Shown here one piece after another: positions 57,240 through 64,000 of a stretch of DNA of 64,000 bases; the first letter of the stretch is position 1, and the number at the start of each line of letters is the position of its first letter. The position numbers and the translations under genes are program-made. The stretch comes from Dendronalium phyllosphericum CENA369. GTDB lineage: Bacteria; Cyanobacteriota; Cyanobacteriia; Cyanobacteriales; Nostocaceae. The stretch lies in contig NZ_JAECZA010000299.1 in NCBI RefSeq assembly GCF_016056275.1, positions 1 through 64,000 of the forward strand, in the 5' to 3' direction. The notes under the pieces were generated by a model that made no database searches, was not told the origin of the DNA, and saw nothing but the letters and a program-made list of their open reading frames with translations.

Positions 57240-58631
57240 CTAAAACTCGGCATTTTCTGGTGTACGTGGAAAGGGAATTACGTCACGGATATTTCCCATC
57301 CCAGTCATAAATTGCACGAGTCTTTCAAAACCCAATCCAAAGCCTGCGTGAGGTACAGTACCATAACGGCGCAAATCTAAATACCACCATAAATCTTCTG
57401 GCTTCATTCCTTGCGCTATTATCCGACGTTCTAGAACTTCTAAGCGTTCTTCTCTTTGAGAACCACCAATAATTTCACCAATTTTGGGTGCAAGAATATC
57501 CATTGCCCGGACGGTTTTTTCATCTTCACTCAACCGCATATAAAAGGCTTTGATTTGCGCTGGATAATCTGTGACAATTACTGGCTTTTTAAACAGTTGT
57601 TCTGCAAGATAGCGTTCGTGTTCTGATTGTAAATCTAAACCCCAACTGACAGGATATTCAAACTTCACATCAGCTTTTTCTAAAAGTTTAATGGCATCTG
57701 TATAAGTTAAACGTTCAAATTCATTGTTAATGATATTGTCAGCTGTTGCTAATACGGTATTATCAATACGCTGATTGAAAAATTCCATATCTTCTGGGCA
57801 AGTTTCCAAAACATATTTAAATATATGTTTGAGAAATGCCTCAGCTAAATCCATATCGCCTTCTAAGTCACAAAAAGCCATTTCTGGCTCAACCATCCAA
57901 AACTCTGCCAAGTGGCGCGAAGTGTTAGAGTTTTCGGCACGGAAGGTAGGGCCAAAGGTGTAGACGTTAGAAAACGCCATAGCCATAACTTCCGCTTCCA
58001 ATTGACCGCTAACTGTTAGATAAGTAGGCTTACCAAAGAAGTCTTGCGTGTAATCTATTGCTTGAGTTTCTGTACGGGGAATCTTTTTGAGATCCAAACT
58101 AGTAACGCTAAATAATTCACCCGCACCTTCGCAATCATTGGCTGTAATGATAGGTGTGTGTACCCATAAAAAGCCTCTTTCTTGAAAGAATTGGTGAATA
58201 GCTGTAGAACAAGCATTTCTAACGCGGAAAACTGCACCAAAGGAATTAGTACGCGATCGCAGATGTCCAATGGTTCGCAGAAACTCAAAGGAATGGCGTT
58301 TCTTTTGCAGGGGATATGTATCGGGATCGGCTTCTCCGTATATTTTCACCGCTTCCGCTTTTAACTCGATGCGCTGTCCTTTACCAACAGATGCTACTAG
58401 CACCCCTGTCACCTCGACTGCTACACCTGTATTCAGTTTTTTCAAAATAGTTTCATAATCTGGCAAATCTTGATTAATTACGACTTGCAGATTAGCTAGT
58501 GATGAGCCGTCATTAACTTCAATAAAAGCAAATCCTTTTGACTCGCGTTTCGTCCGCACCCAGCCTTGAATAAGGAGAGACTCATCGGGTTGACCACTTC
58601 GCAATATTTCTGCAATCCGTCGATTTACCAT
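57240..58631 (-). CDS. asnS: Asparaginyl-tRNA synthetase
   Basis: 463 residues: OB-fold anticodon domain ([20 protein letters not shown]), class II motif 2 ([20 protein letters not shown]) and motif 3 ([20 protein letters not shown]). The MVEPE and TSRHLAEF blocks separate AsnRS from AspRS. It is preceded by a coiled-coil protein gene whose stop codon is 3 bp upstream, so the two are co-transcribed. Confidence 0.97.
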   Translation of the reverse strand: MVNRRIAEILRSGQPDESLLIQGWVRTKRESKGFAFIEVNDGSSLANLQVVINQDLPDYETILKKLNTGVAVEVTGVLVASVGKGQRIELKAEAVKIYGEADPDTYPLQKKRHSFEFLRTIGHLRSRTNSFGAVFRVRNACSTAIHQFFQERGFLWVHTPIITANDCEGAGELFSVTSLDLKKIPRTETQAIDYTQDFFGKPTYLTVSGQLEAEVMAMAFSNVYTFGPTFRAENSNTSRHLAEFWMVEPEMAFCDLEGDMDLAEAFLKHIFKYVLETCPEDMEFFNQRIDNTVLATADNIINNEFERLTYTDAIKLLEKADVKFEYPVSWGLDLQSEHERYLAEQLFKKPVIVTDYPAQIKAFYMRLSEDEKTVRAMDILAPKIGEIIGGSQREERLEVLERRIIAQGMKPEDLWWYLDLRRYGTVPHAGFGLGFERLVQFMTGMGNIRDVIPFPRTPENAEF

Positions 58632-58634
58632 AAT

Positions 58635-59000
58635 TTACCCAGCACAGGACTTTAATATCCAGCCTATAATAACGCCCATTCCGCCAAAGCGGACGACTTG
58701 CCAGAAAGGTTTCTTAATACTCGTCCAAGAAAATAACTGGCTTTCTAAGTTTATTTCTAACACTTCTAAGCGCTGTTGAATTTGCCGCAATTGGGCTTTA
58801 ATTTCTGGTGTCTGATGTTTATTTTGTTGCAATTCGCGGCGGCCTTGTTGCCATTCTGCCTTTTGTTGGCGATCGCTTTGTATTTGAGTGTAGCGTTCTT
58901 TTAAGGATAGGAGCGATCGCTCCACTTCCTCTAGTTCTTTTTCAAATGGTTCCTGATTTTCCTCTGGAGATGCTCCCGAAGATTGTTTTGGCGGCTTCAT
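58635..59000 (-). CDS. Coiled-coil protein with C-terminal membrane anchor
   Basis: 121 residues. A polar N-terminus, a long Glu/Gln/Arg-rich coiled coil (about 18-90), then a hydrophobic C-terminal helix (VVRFGGMGVIIGWIL) as tail anchor. No family recognised. It lies 3 bp upstream of asnS on the same strand, a close coupling that probably reflects shared transcription rather than function. Confidence 0.7.
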   Translation of the reverse strand: MKPPKQSSGASPEENQEPFEKELEEVERSLLSLKERYTQIQSDRQQKAEWQQGRRELQQNKHQTPEIKAQLRQIQQRLEVLEINLESQLFSWTSIKKPFWQVVRFGGMGVIIGWILKSCAG

Positions 59001-59045
59001 TTACAAGTAGTACAGTAGAGGTAAATGCAATTGTGCCAATAGTTT

Positions 59046-59327
59046 ATGTCTCAATTTACCCAGCTGCCTAAATCCAGTCAACTGAATGAATTTACTACTT
59101 TGGAACTAGCTCAAGCTCTGATGGAAAGGCTGAGTATTTCCCCTAACGATTGGCATCGCCTCAAGTCTAACCGCAATTCTCGCGCTAGCGAACAAATAGC
59201 CGCCGCTCTTGTCTATCTCCTCAACAATCAACCCCAAGAAGCCCTTGCTAGATTAGAACAAGCAAGTGGATGGTTAGATAGGTCTATTTCCGCACCTCCC
59301 TGTCCTAGTCATGGCGAGAAGAGATGA
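59046..59327 (+). CDS. Small helical protein, unknown
   Basis: 93 residues, predicted all-helical (FTTLELAQALMERLSISPND, ASEQIAAALVYLLNNQPQEA, LARLEQASGWLDRSI). Its last codons run into a GC-rich repeat (59323-59424), so the C-terminal tail may be repeat-derived. It is divergent from the coiled-coil gene with 45 bp between. Conserved cyanobacterial hypothetical. Confidence 0.65.
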   Translation: MSQFTQLPKSSQLNEFTTLELAQALMERLSISPNDWHRLKSNRNSRASEQIAAALVYLLNNQPQEALARLEQASGWLDRSISAPPCPSHGEKR

Positions 59328-59424
59328 GGAGACGCGGGGACACGGTGACGCGGTGACGCGGGGAATAGAAATGAAAAACTCTCCGCGTCTCCCTGTCTCT
59401 CCCTCTCCGCGTCTTCTTCTCATC
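59323..59424. repeat. GC-rich imperfect inverted repeat (GACGCGG type)
   Basis: The left half GATGAGGAGACGCGGGGACA... (59333 on) and the right half ...CTCCGCGTCTTCTTCTCATC are imperfect complements built of GACGCGG/CCGCGTC units. It fills the space between two convergent genes and overlaps both ends. Confidence 0.75.
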
Positions 59425-59872
59425 GTCGCAGAGATAAGCGGGGACGAGTTTCCATTTGTTTACAAAGCCTGAGTTCTGTGCCTTTGCGATTCCACTCTAC
59501 CTGGTCGAAAATTTGGTGGAGAAGACATAGACCGCGACCGCTTTCTGCTTCATCAGCTGGTAGATAGTCTGTTGGCTCATCATCCTCGCTAGCCGATGAG
59601 GGAGTAAAGCCTTGACCTTGGTCTGATATGATCCACCAATATTGATTATCTATAAGGGAAAAACGAACTACAACTGTTTTACTAGGATCGAGGTTATTAC
59701 CGTGTTTGGCTGCATTTACTAAGGCTTCTTGAAGTCCTAGGCGCAGCTCTGCTTGCAACTTTGCTGGGATTTCCGCCAGCAGTAAATCTAAAATAGGACA
59801 AAGATAGAGAGTTGAGGCGAAACTAATTGTGCCCCAATAACGTCCAACCGGACGGAGGGAAATGGTAATCAC
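59420..59872 (-). CDS. RsbW-like anti-sigma/serine kinase (HATPase)
   Basis: 150 residues with the GHKL ATPase motifs of RsbW-type switch kinases: N-box LGLQEALVNAAKHGN, G1 ISDQGQGFTPSS, G2 ESGRGLCLLHQIFD. Such proteins bind a sigma factor or phosphorylate an anti-sigma antagonist. No partner gene (STAS or sigma) is adjacent. It starts at GTG 59872 with a weak ribosome-binding site. Confidence 0.85.
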   Translation of the reverse strand: MITISLRPVGRYWGTISFASTLYLCPILDLLLAEIPAKLQAELRLGLQEALVNAAKHGNNLDPSKTVVVRFSLIDNQYWWIISDQGQGFTPSSASEDDEPTDYLPADEAESGRGLCLLHQIFDQVEWNRKGTELRLCKQMETRPRLSLRR

Positions 59873-60273
59873 AAGAGAAACCCCGTAGCTTTCAGTTAGC
59901 TAGACATCAGTTTGCTTTTACAGGCACCCTGATAAAATTTGAGGTGGTCATGCTGCCTTCAAACTTGCGTCTTTAATACTAAAATTTTGAAAATGCTATG
60001 GAGCATGGACTCTATTCATGACTTTAGATTGCTGATAGATAAAACGGCTGTGGGAAATCTGCTAGCGCAGTTAGCAACGTAAAAGATGCTGGAGATGCAA
60101 AAGAGTATTGGATGCTCTTGGTGTTGCCGATTCGCACTTTAGACAAGTCTAATTCACGTTTTTTAGAGCTGATGCAACTTTAGTTTTTTTAACAAAATCA
60201 TTTCTATTTCTAGGTTAATTCGATTTTAGCATTTTTATGATGCACTCGACTACAAATTTGAAATTTGAGTTTT
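59873..60273. other. Intergenic, nothing recognised
   Basis: 401 bp without an ORF, repeat or hairpin that can be supported. Confidence 0.5.
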
Positions 60274-61665
60274 TTAGAAAAACTCAGAACCCTTGCTTAA
60301 ATGTGATAACACAAGAAACGCGGCTGCTTCTACATGAGATGTTTGAGGGAAAAAATCAGCAGGTTGTACTCTTGTGAGAGTGTACAGCCCATCTTGGCAT
60401 AGCAGTTTCAAGTCACGAGCAAGAGTAGCTACTTTACAGCTGACGTAAACGATGCGCGGAGGTTTCGATTTCATTAAAGATTCGATCACAGTGCGATCGC
60501 ATCCTTTACGCGGCGGATCTAGTAAGACCACATTTGGTATTATGCCCATCTGCGGTAACAATTTCTCTACTGCTCCAACTTGAAATGTTACATTTTTAAT
60601 CTCATTGCATTGGGCATTCAAAATGGCCTGCTGTACGGCTTCTGGTTGTAATTCTAATCCTGTGGCTTGACGTACTTGTTTAGCTAAAGGCAACGTTAAA
60701 GTTCCAATACCACAATATGCATCAATTAAAACTTCATGCCCTTGAAAATTTAGTTCTGATTGAATGACTTGTAATAGTAATTCGGCTGTTTCTGTATAAA
60801 CTTGGAAAAATGTATCGGGGCGGACTTGAAATTCTAATCCAGCAAATTTTTCTCGCAAATAAGCAACTCCAGCAATGCAACGGGTTTGGGTTCCAAATAT
60901 AGTATTGGTGCGATCGCTATTACGATTCAAGGACACGCCTACCAACTGGGGATAGCGCTGTAACCATTCCTGCGCTTGCTTTTCAATTCCTGGTAAATTC
61001 CAGTCCTTGACAACCAAAGTCAACAATATCTCGCCAGTGCGCCGTCCAATACGTAAACTCAGATGGCGGACTTGTCCTTGGTGACGCTGTTCGTCGTAAA
61101 TTTTCCAACCTTGCTTTTGGATATCTTGCTTAACTTCAGCAAGTAGAGGATTTAATCTTGGATCTTGGACTGGGCATTGATTCAGGTTAACTAATTGATG
61201 GCTACCTTTTTGGTAGTAACCAGCTTGTACCTGACCTGTGGCGGAAATGCCCAGAGGGTAGGTGGCTTTATTGCGATAGCCCAAAGATGAGTCAGCACTC
61301 AGCACTGGATCTACTGGTGGTGCGCTGAAATTGCCAATTCGTTGCAAAGCTTGGATAACTTGATTTTGTTTAGCTTTTAGTTGATATTCATAATTAATAT
61401 GTTGCCACTGGCAACCACCACACTTATCAGCCACGATGCAATTAGGTCGAATCCGGTGAGGAGATGCTTGCAATAGCTGCTTAAGTTGGCCGTGAGCATA
61501 TTTGGGTTTGACATGTACTAAACGAACTATAACGCGATCGTCTGGGACAGTATCTGGGACAAATACCACGCGTTCGTCAAAACGTCCTACCCCATCGCCA
61601 GTATCGCTCAAATCCGCGATCGTCACTTCAAGTAATTCACCCTGTTGCCAAGCTGTTTTAGTCAT
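60274..61665 (-). CDS. rlmD: 23S rRNA (uracil-5)-methyltransferase RlmD/RumA type
   Basis: Methylates a 23S rRNA uridine with S-adenosylmethionine. The 463 residues include a TRAM domain (about 5-65), the [4Fe-4S] cysteines C76, C82, C85 and C164 (CIVADKCGGCQWQH, NQCPVQ), the SAM site YCGIGTLTLPL and the nucleophile in PPRIVYVSCKVATLARDL. LDPPRKGCD is intact. In bacteria with one such enzyme it may modify U747 and/or U1939. Start ATG 61665 adjoins TCAGTTG repeats. Confidence 0.92.
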   Translation of the reverse strand: MTKTAWQQGELLEVTIADLSDTGDGVGRFDERVVFVPDTVPDDRVIVRLVHVKPKYAHGQLKQLLQASPHRIRPNCIVADKCGGCQWQHINYEYQLKAKQNQVIQALQRIGNFSAPPVDPVLSADSSLGYRNKATYPLGISATGQVQAGYYQKGSHQLVNLNQCPVQDPRLNPLLAEVKQDIQKQGWKIYDEQRHQGQVRHLSLRIGRRTGEILLTLVVKDWNLPGIEKQAQEWLQRYPQLVGVSLNRNSDRTNTIFGTQTRCIAGVAYLREKFAGLEFQVRPDTFFQVYTETAELLLQVIQSELNFQGHEVLIDAYCGIGTLTLPLAKQVRQATGLELQPEAVQQAILNAQCNEIKNVTFQVGAVEKLLPQMGIIPNVVLLDPPRKGCDRTVIESLMKSKPPRIVYVSCKVATLARDLKLLCQDGLYTLTRVQPADFFPQTSHVEAAAFLVLSHLSKGSEFF

Positions 61666-62043
61666 TGGTCAGTTGTCAGTTGTCAATAGTTAAAGTTTTA
61701 TCTCCTCTGCTCCCCCTACTCCCCCAGGGCTGTTTCATTCCCTAAAAGACCTTTATTTACAAGCGTATCAGCTAAAAAAATCAGGTCGTTGAATAATCTA
61801 ATTGGGTCGAAAACCAAGCGATCGCACTTAAATTTAGTGGTTAAAGCAGTAATTTTGCAATTACCAACTACCTCAAATTTTTGGCTGATACTCTTGACAA
61901 AATCGTTATCTGAACGAATGAAACAGCCCTGCCTACTCCCCCCACTCCCTCATCTCCCCCACTCTCTTGTCCCCTGCCCTCTTCACTTGTGTACCTCAGA
62001 CTCGTTAAACTAGCAAATAATATTTCTTGTGATTGCAATAATC
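61666..62043. other. Intergenic with inserted element
   Basis: TCAGTTG heptamers (61670-61688), pyrimidine-rich CTCCCC tracts on both sides, and the 207-bp inverted-repeat element 61725-61931 inserted in the middle of the tract. Confidence 0.7.
61725..61931. mobile_element. 207-bp MITE with 16-bp perfect terminal inverted repeats
   Basis: CAGGGCTGTTTCATTC (61725-61740) and GAATGAAACAGCCCTG (61916-61931) are exact complements. CCTACTCCCC directly flanks both ends (61715-61724 and 61932-61941), fitting a 10-bp target duplication. It has no full transposase; on the minus strand an open frame of about 50 codons runs in from the right terminal repeat. It is a non-autonomous or internally deleted insertion sequence of a family making long duplications. 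Confidence 0.78.
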
Positions 62044-62529
62044 ATGACTGTAATTAGCCAAGTTATTCTCAAAGCCGATGATGAATTGCGCTACCCCAGT
62101 AGTGGCGAACTCAACAATATCAAGAATTTTTTGCGAACCGGCGAACAACGCACGCGAATTGCTGCTACTTTAGCTGAAAACGAAAAGAAGATTGTTCAAC
62201 AAGCAACTAAACAGCTATGGCAGAAGCGTCCTGACTTTATCGCTCCTGGTGGCAATGCCTATGGAGAACGTCAGCGTTCTCTATGTGTTCGGGACTTTGG
62301 CTGGTACTTACGCCTAATTACCTACGGTGTACTTGCTGGCGATAAAGAGCCAATTGAAAAAATTGGTTTAATTGGTGTACGGGAAATGTACAATTCTTTG
62401 GGCGTTCCTGTACCTGGAATGGTAGAAGCCATTAGTTCTCTGAAAAAAGCCTCCCTTGACTTACTAAGTGCAGAAGATGCCTTAGAAGCAGCACCTTACT
62501 TTGATTACATCATTCAAGCGATGTCTTAA
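62044..62529 (+). CDS. apcD: Allophycocyanin B alpha subunit (terminal emitter)
   Basis: 161 residues of the phycobilisome core; it carries a phycocyanobilin on Cys81 ([14 protein letters not shown]) and passes excitation to photosystem I and [24 protein letters not shown] and [12 protein letters not shown] match ApcD rather than ApcA, whose sequences differ in the 60-110 region. ATG 62044 gives MTVISQVI, the family start. Monocistronic, as apcD normally is. Confidence 0.93.
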   Translation: MTVISQVILKADDELRYPSSGELNNIKNFLRTGEQRTRIAATLAENEKKIVQQATKQLWQKRPDFIAPGGNAYGERQRSLCVRDFGWYLRLITYGVLAGDKEPIEKIGLIGVREMYNSLGVPVPGMVEAISSLKKASLDLLSAEDALEAAPYFDYIIQAMS

Positions 62530-62756
62530 TGCCAAGTGTGTACTGATTCTAGGGGTCTGTTTCCACTCCCATAGAGTGAGTGCAAAATATTAGCACTCAA
62601 TATCCATAAGATTTCTATTTTGATCTTAACTTCCCCACATTTGGTAGTGGCTCTGGCTAATCTGTCAAGTTACTAACCAAATAGTGGGGATATTTTATGC
62701 AATAGTCTAGATTTAGTGGCTATGAAGTAAAGCACAACTGAGCGCTAACCAATTAC

Positions 62757-62791
62757 AAAAAGCCGACAGTCCTTTAGGAAAGGCTGTCGGC
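62757..62791 (-). terminator. Leftward terminator hairpin with no assigned gene
   Basis: GCCGACAG (62762-62769) and CTGTCGGC (62784-62791) pair exactly, with CCTTT/AAAGG extending the stem. On the minus strand it is followed by TTTTTG. The plus strand has no T-run, so it fits a leftward transcript, or a weak bidirectional end for apcD. Confidence 0.65.
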
Positions 62792-62889
62792 AATTAGTGT
62801 GTTCCCTATTAATGACTCGGCTAGAGTTCAGTTAGGTATAATTATGGCAACAAGCCAATTGAAAAGAGACGATCTTAATCATTGACCTA

Positions 62890-62905
62890 TGTGATTTTCA
62901 TCACT
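62890..62905. promoter_or_regulatory. CRP-type binding site
   Basis: TGTGA-TTTTCA-TCACT, one base from the TGTGA-N6-TCACA consensus of cAMP receptor proteins. Its target is unclear: apcD ends 360 bp left, purL starts 570 bp right. Confidence 0.4.
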
Positions 62906-63068
62906 TGTTTGTTAACAATAAGCTGCATTTGCTTAAGTGATTTATTCTTCTAAAAATAAACATGCATAATTATTCAATTTTAAATGTATTTACCAATACA
63001 AATGAGTCTTTTAACTCAAATATAAAATTCTGAAACGATCAGGTTATTTGAATCATCTTGATAATTTT

Positions 63069-63407
63069 ATGGCTTTATTTGACGAATTGCGATCGCTCTT
63101 TTGAAATAAATTCATTAGCTCTAAAGTAGAGCGATCGGCAAAACTGCTCTGTAACGCTTTACACAAAACGAATATCATCAACTTGAAGATCGCATTCAGC
63201 AAATTAAAAAGATAATGGCAGACAAGAGTATCAATCTAACCATTGACGATCTAGATGGTTTGCGGGCTTACTTAAGTTCTGAGCAAAAATGGGAAGAGAG
63301 ATATCGCCGCCTTGCAGATTCTTTAATCTATCTCTAACTTCCTAGTTCAAACTCTCCCCGAAGAACAGATTGAAAGATTTGGTGGTACTTCTGATGTTAA
63401 TTTCTAG
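63069..63407 (+). pseudogene. Decayed small gene, frame broken
   Basis: Protein-like stretches in different frames follow each other: MALFDELRSLF (63069-63104, then TGA), an open frame from 63155 to TAA 63335-63337 that includes ATG 63215 and reads KKIMADKSINLTIDDLDGLR then YRRLADSLIYL, and then NFLVQTLPEEQIERFGGTSD (63336-63407). Amphipathic, charged composition across all three suggests one ancestral gene with at least two disruptions. A 40-residue product from ATG 63215 cannot be excluded. Family unknown. Confidence 0.45.
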
Positions 63408-63471
63408 AACTACACCTACAGAGCAAGTAAATCGATAGAATAATCCTCTGTCCCCTTGGTGCATTACTTCC

Positions 63472-64000
63472 ATGACCGCCACCTCAAGAGATCCTTTTTC
63501 CCCTCAAGAAATTGCTAGCGAAGGTATCAAGCCAGAAGAATACACAGAAATTGTTCGACGCTTAGGCCGTCATCCCAATAAAGCTGAACTGGGAATGTTT
63601 GGGGTGATGTGGTCAGAGCATTGCTGTTACAAAAATTCACGACCTTTACTCAAACAATTTCCCACTACTGGGTCGCGCATCCTTGTAGGGCCTGGTGAAA
63701 ATGCGGGAGTCGTAGACTTAGGCGATGGACTGCAACTGGCGTTTAAAATTGAGTCCCATAACCATCCTTCAGCTGTCGAACCCTTTCAAGGAGCCGCCAC
63801 TGGAGTCGGAGGCATTCTCAGAGATATTTTTACAATGGGTGCGCGTCCCATCGCTCTATTAAACTCGTTGCGTTTTGGTTCCTTAGAAGATGCCAGAATC
63901 CAACGCCTGTTTAGCGGTGTGGTAGCTGGTATCAGTCACTACGGTAATTGTGTTGGTGTGCCCACAGTTGGCGGCGAAGTTTACTTTGACTATGCTTACT
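63472..64000 (+). CDS. purL: Phosphoribosylformylglycinamidine synthase II, 5' part (cut by window end)
   Basis: 176 codons from ATG 63472, still open at base 64000. Fourth step of purine synthesis (FGAR to FGAM, ATP and glutamine). [19 protein letters not shown] (catalytic His region), [12 protein letters not shown] and [20 protein letters not shown] (ATP/metal site) identify small-type PurL that works with PurQ and PurS. The start, [14 protein letters not shown], matches cyanobacterial PurL. Confidence 0.96.
   Translation, partial: MTATSRDPFSPQEIASEGIKPEEYTEIVRRLGRHPNKAELGMFGVMWSEHCCYKNSRPLLKQFPTTGSRILVGPGENAGVVDLGDGLQLAFKIESHNHPSAVEPFQGAATGVGGILRDIFTMGARPIALLNSLRFGSLEDARIQRLFSGVVAGISHYGNCVGVPTVGGEVYFDYAY

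Larger units (their letters stand above)
62530..63471. other. apcD-purL spacer
   Basis: 942 bp. It holds a strong hairpin (62762-62791), TATAAT (62837-62842), a CRP-like site (62890-62905) and the remains of a small gene (63069-63407). The rest is AT-rich. Confidence 0.6.

Overview
The window reads as chromosomal DNA of a filamentous, probably heterocyst-forming cyanobacterium (Nostocales; Nostoc, Tolypothrix or Scytonema type). Supporting this are the phycobilisome gene apcD, a ferredoxin-dependent glutamate synthase, the myxol-glycoside carotenoid pair cruF-cruG, many GCGATCGC (HIP1) octamers, heptameric short tandem repeats (CTGCCTC, TCAGTTG types), REP-like palindromic repeats and several protein families confined to cyanobacteria (DUF2839, DUF1815 and others).

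Layout. 1-360: 3' end of an IS4-type transposase. 0.8-4.3 kb: a membrane glycosyltransferase, pheA and a stand-alone LON-domain protein. 4.5-9.7 kb (minus): the str ribosomal operon rpsL-rpsG-fusA-tuf-rpsJ, with intrinsic terminators after tuf and after rpsJ. 9.8-13.3 kb (minus): an IscA-like Fe-S protein, a cupin and an exported phosphodiester-glycosidase-like protein. 14.2-18.9 kb: ferredoxin-GOGAT. 19-29.6 kb: polysaccharide deacetylase, a second glycosyltransferase, an M48 protease, a helicase-like protein whose ATPase motifs are degenerate, and small cyanobacterial proteins. 30-36.3 kb: dxr, two PIG-V-like mannosyltransferases in tandem, lysS.

36.4-40.7 kb is the most unusual part. It is a compact plus-strand operon of a HigB/RelE-type toxin, a HigA-type XRE antitoxin with a long extra C-terminal part, and a 1045-residue TPR-CHAT caspase-like protein. 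The first two genes overlap by 4 nt and the third follows 17 nt later. A consensus promoter embedded in a perfect inverted repeat drives the cluster, and a terminator isolates it from lysS. A toxin-antitoxin pair coupled to a CHAT protease is the best candidate here for an undescribed system.

41-48.6 kb: VOC-like protein, sigma-70-like protein, exported TPR protein, an orphan histidine kinase, mnmA, a SPOR-domain protein. 48.7-51.2 kb: NAD(P)HX repair enzyme, rplU, rpmA. 52-54.4 kb: cruF-cruG. 54.4-59.9 kb: RNase HI with an extra C-terminal domain, a DUF4385 protein, a VOC protein, asnS, an RsbW-like protein. 60.3-64 kb: rlmD, apcD, a decayed gene, and the 5' part of purL, cut by the window end.

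The intergenic DNA holds two small elements that look like non-autonomous transposons (55501-55691 and 61725-61931, the latter with 10-bp flanking direct repeats), two copies of a 45-bp interspersed repeat, and one REP-like repeat that lies in frame inside cruG. No rRNA, tRNA or CRISPR array was recognised. All calls come from reading the sequence; no database search was run.
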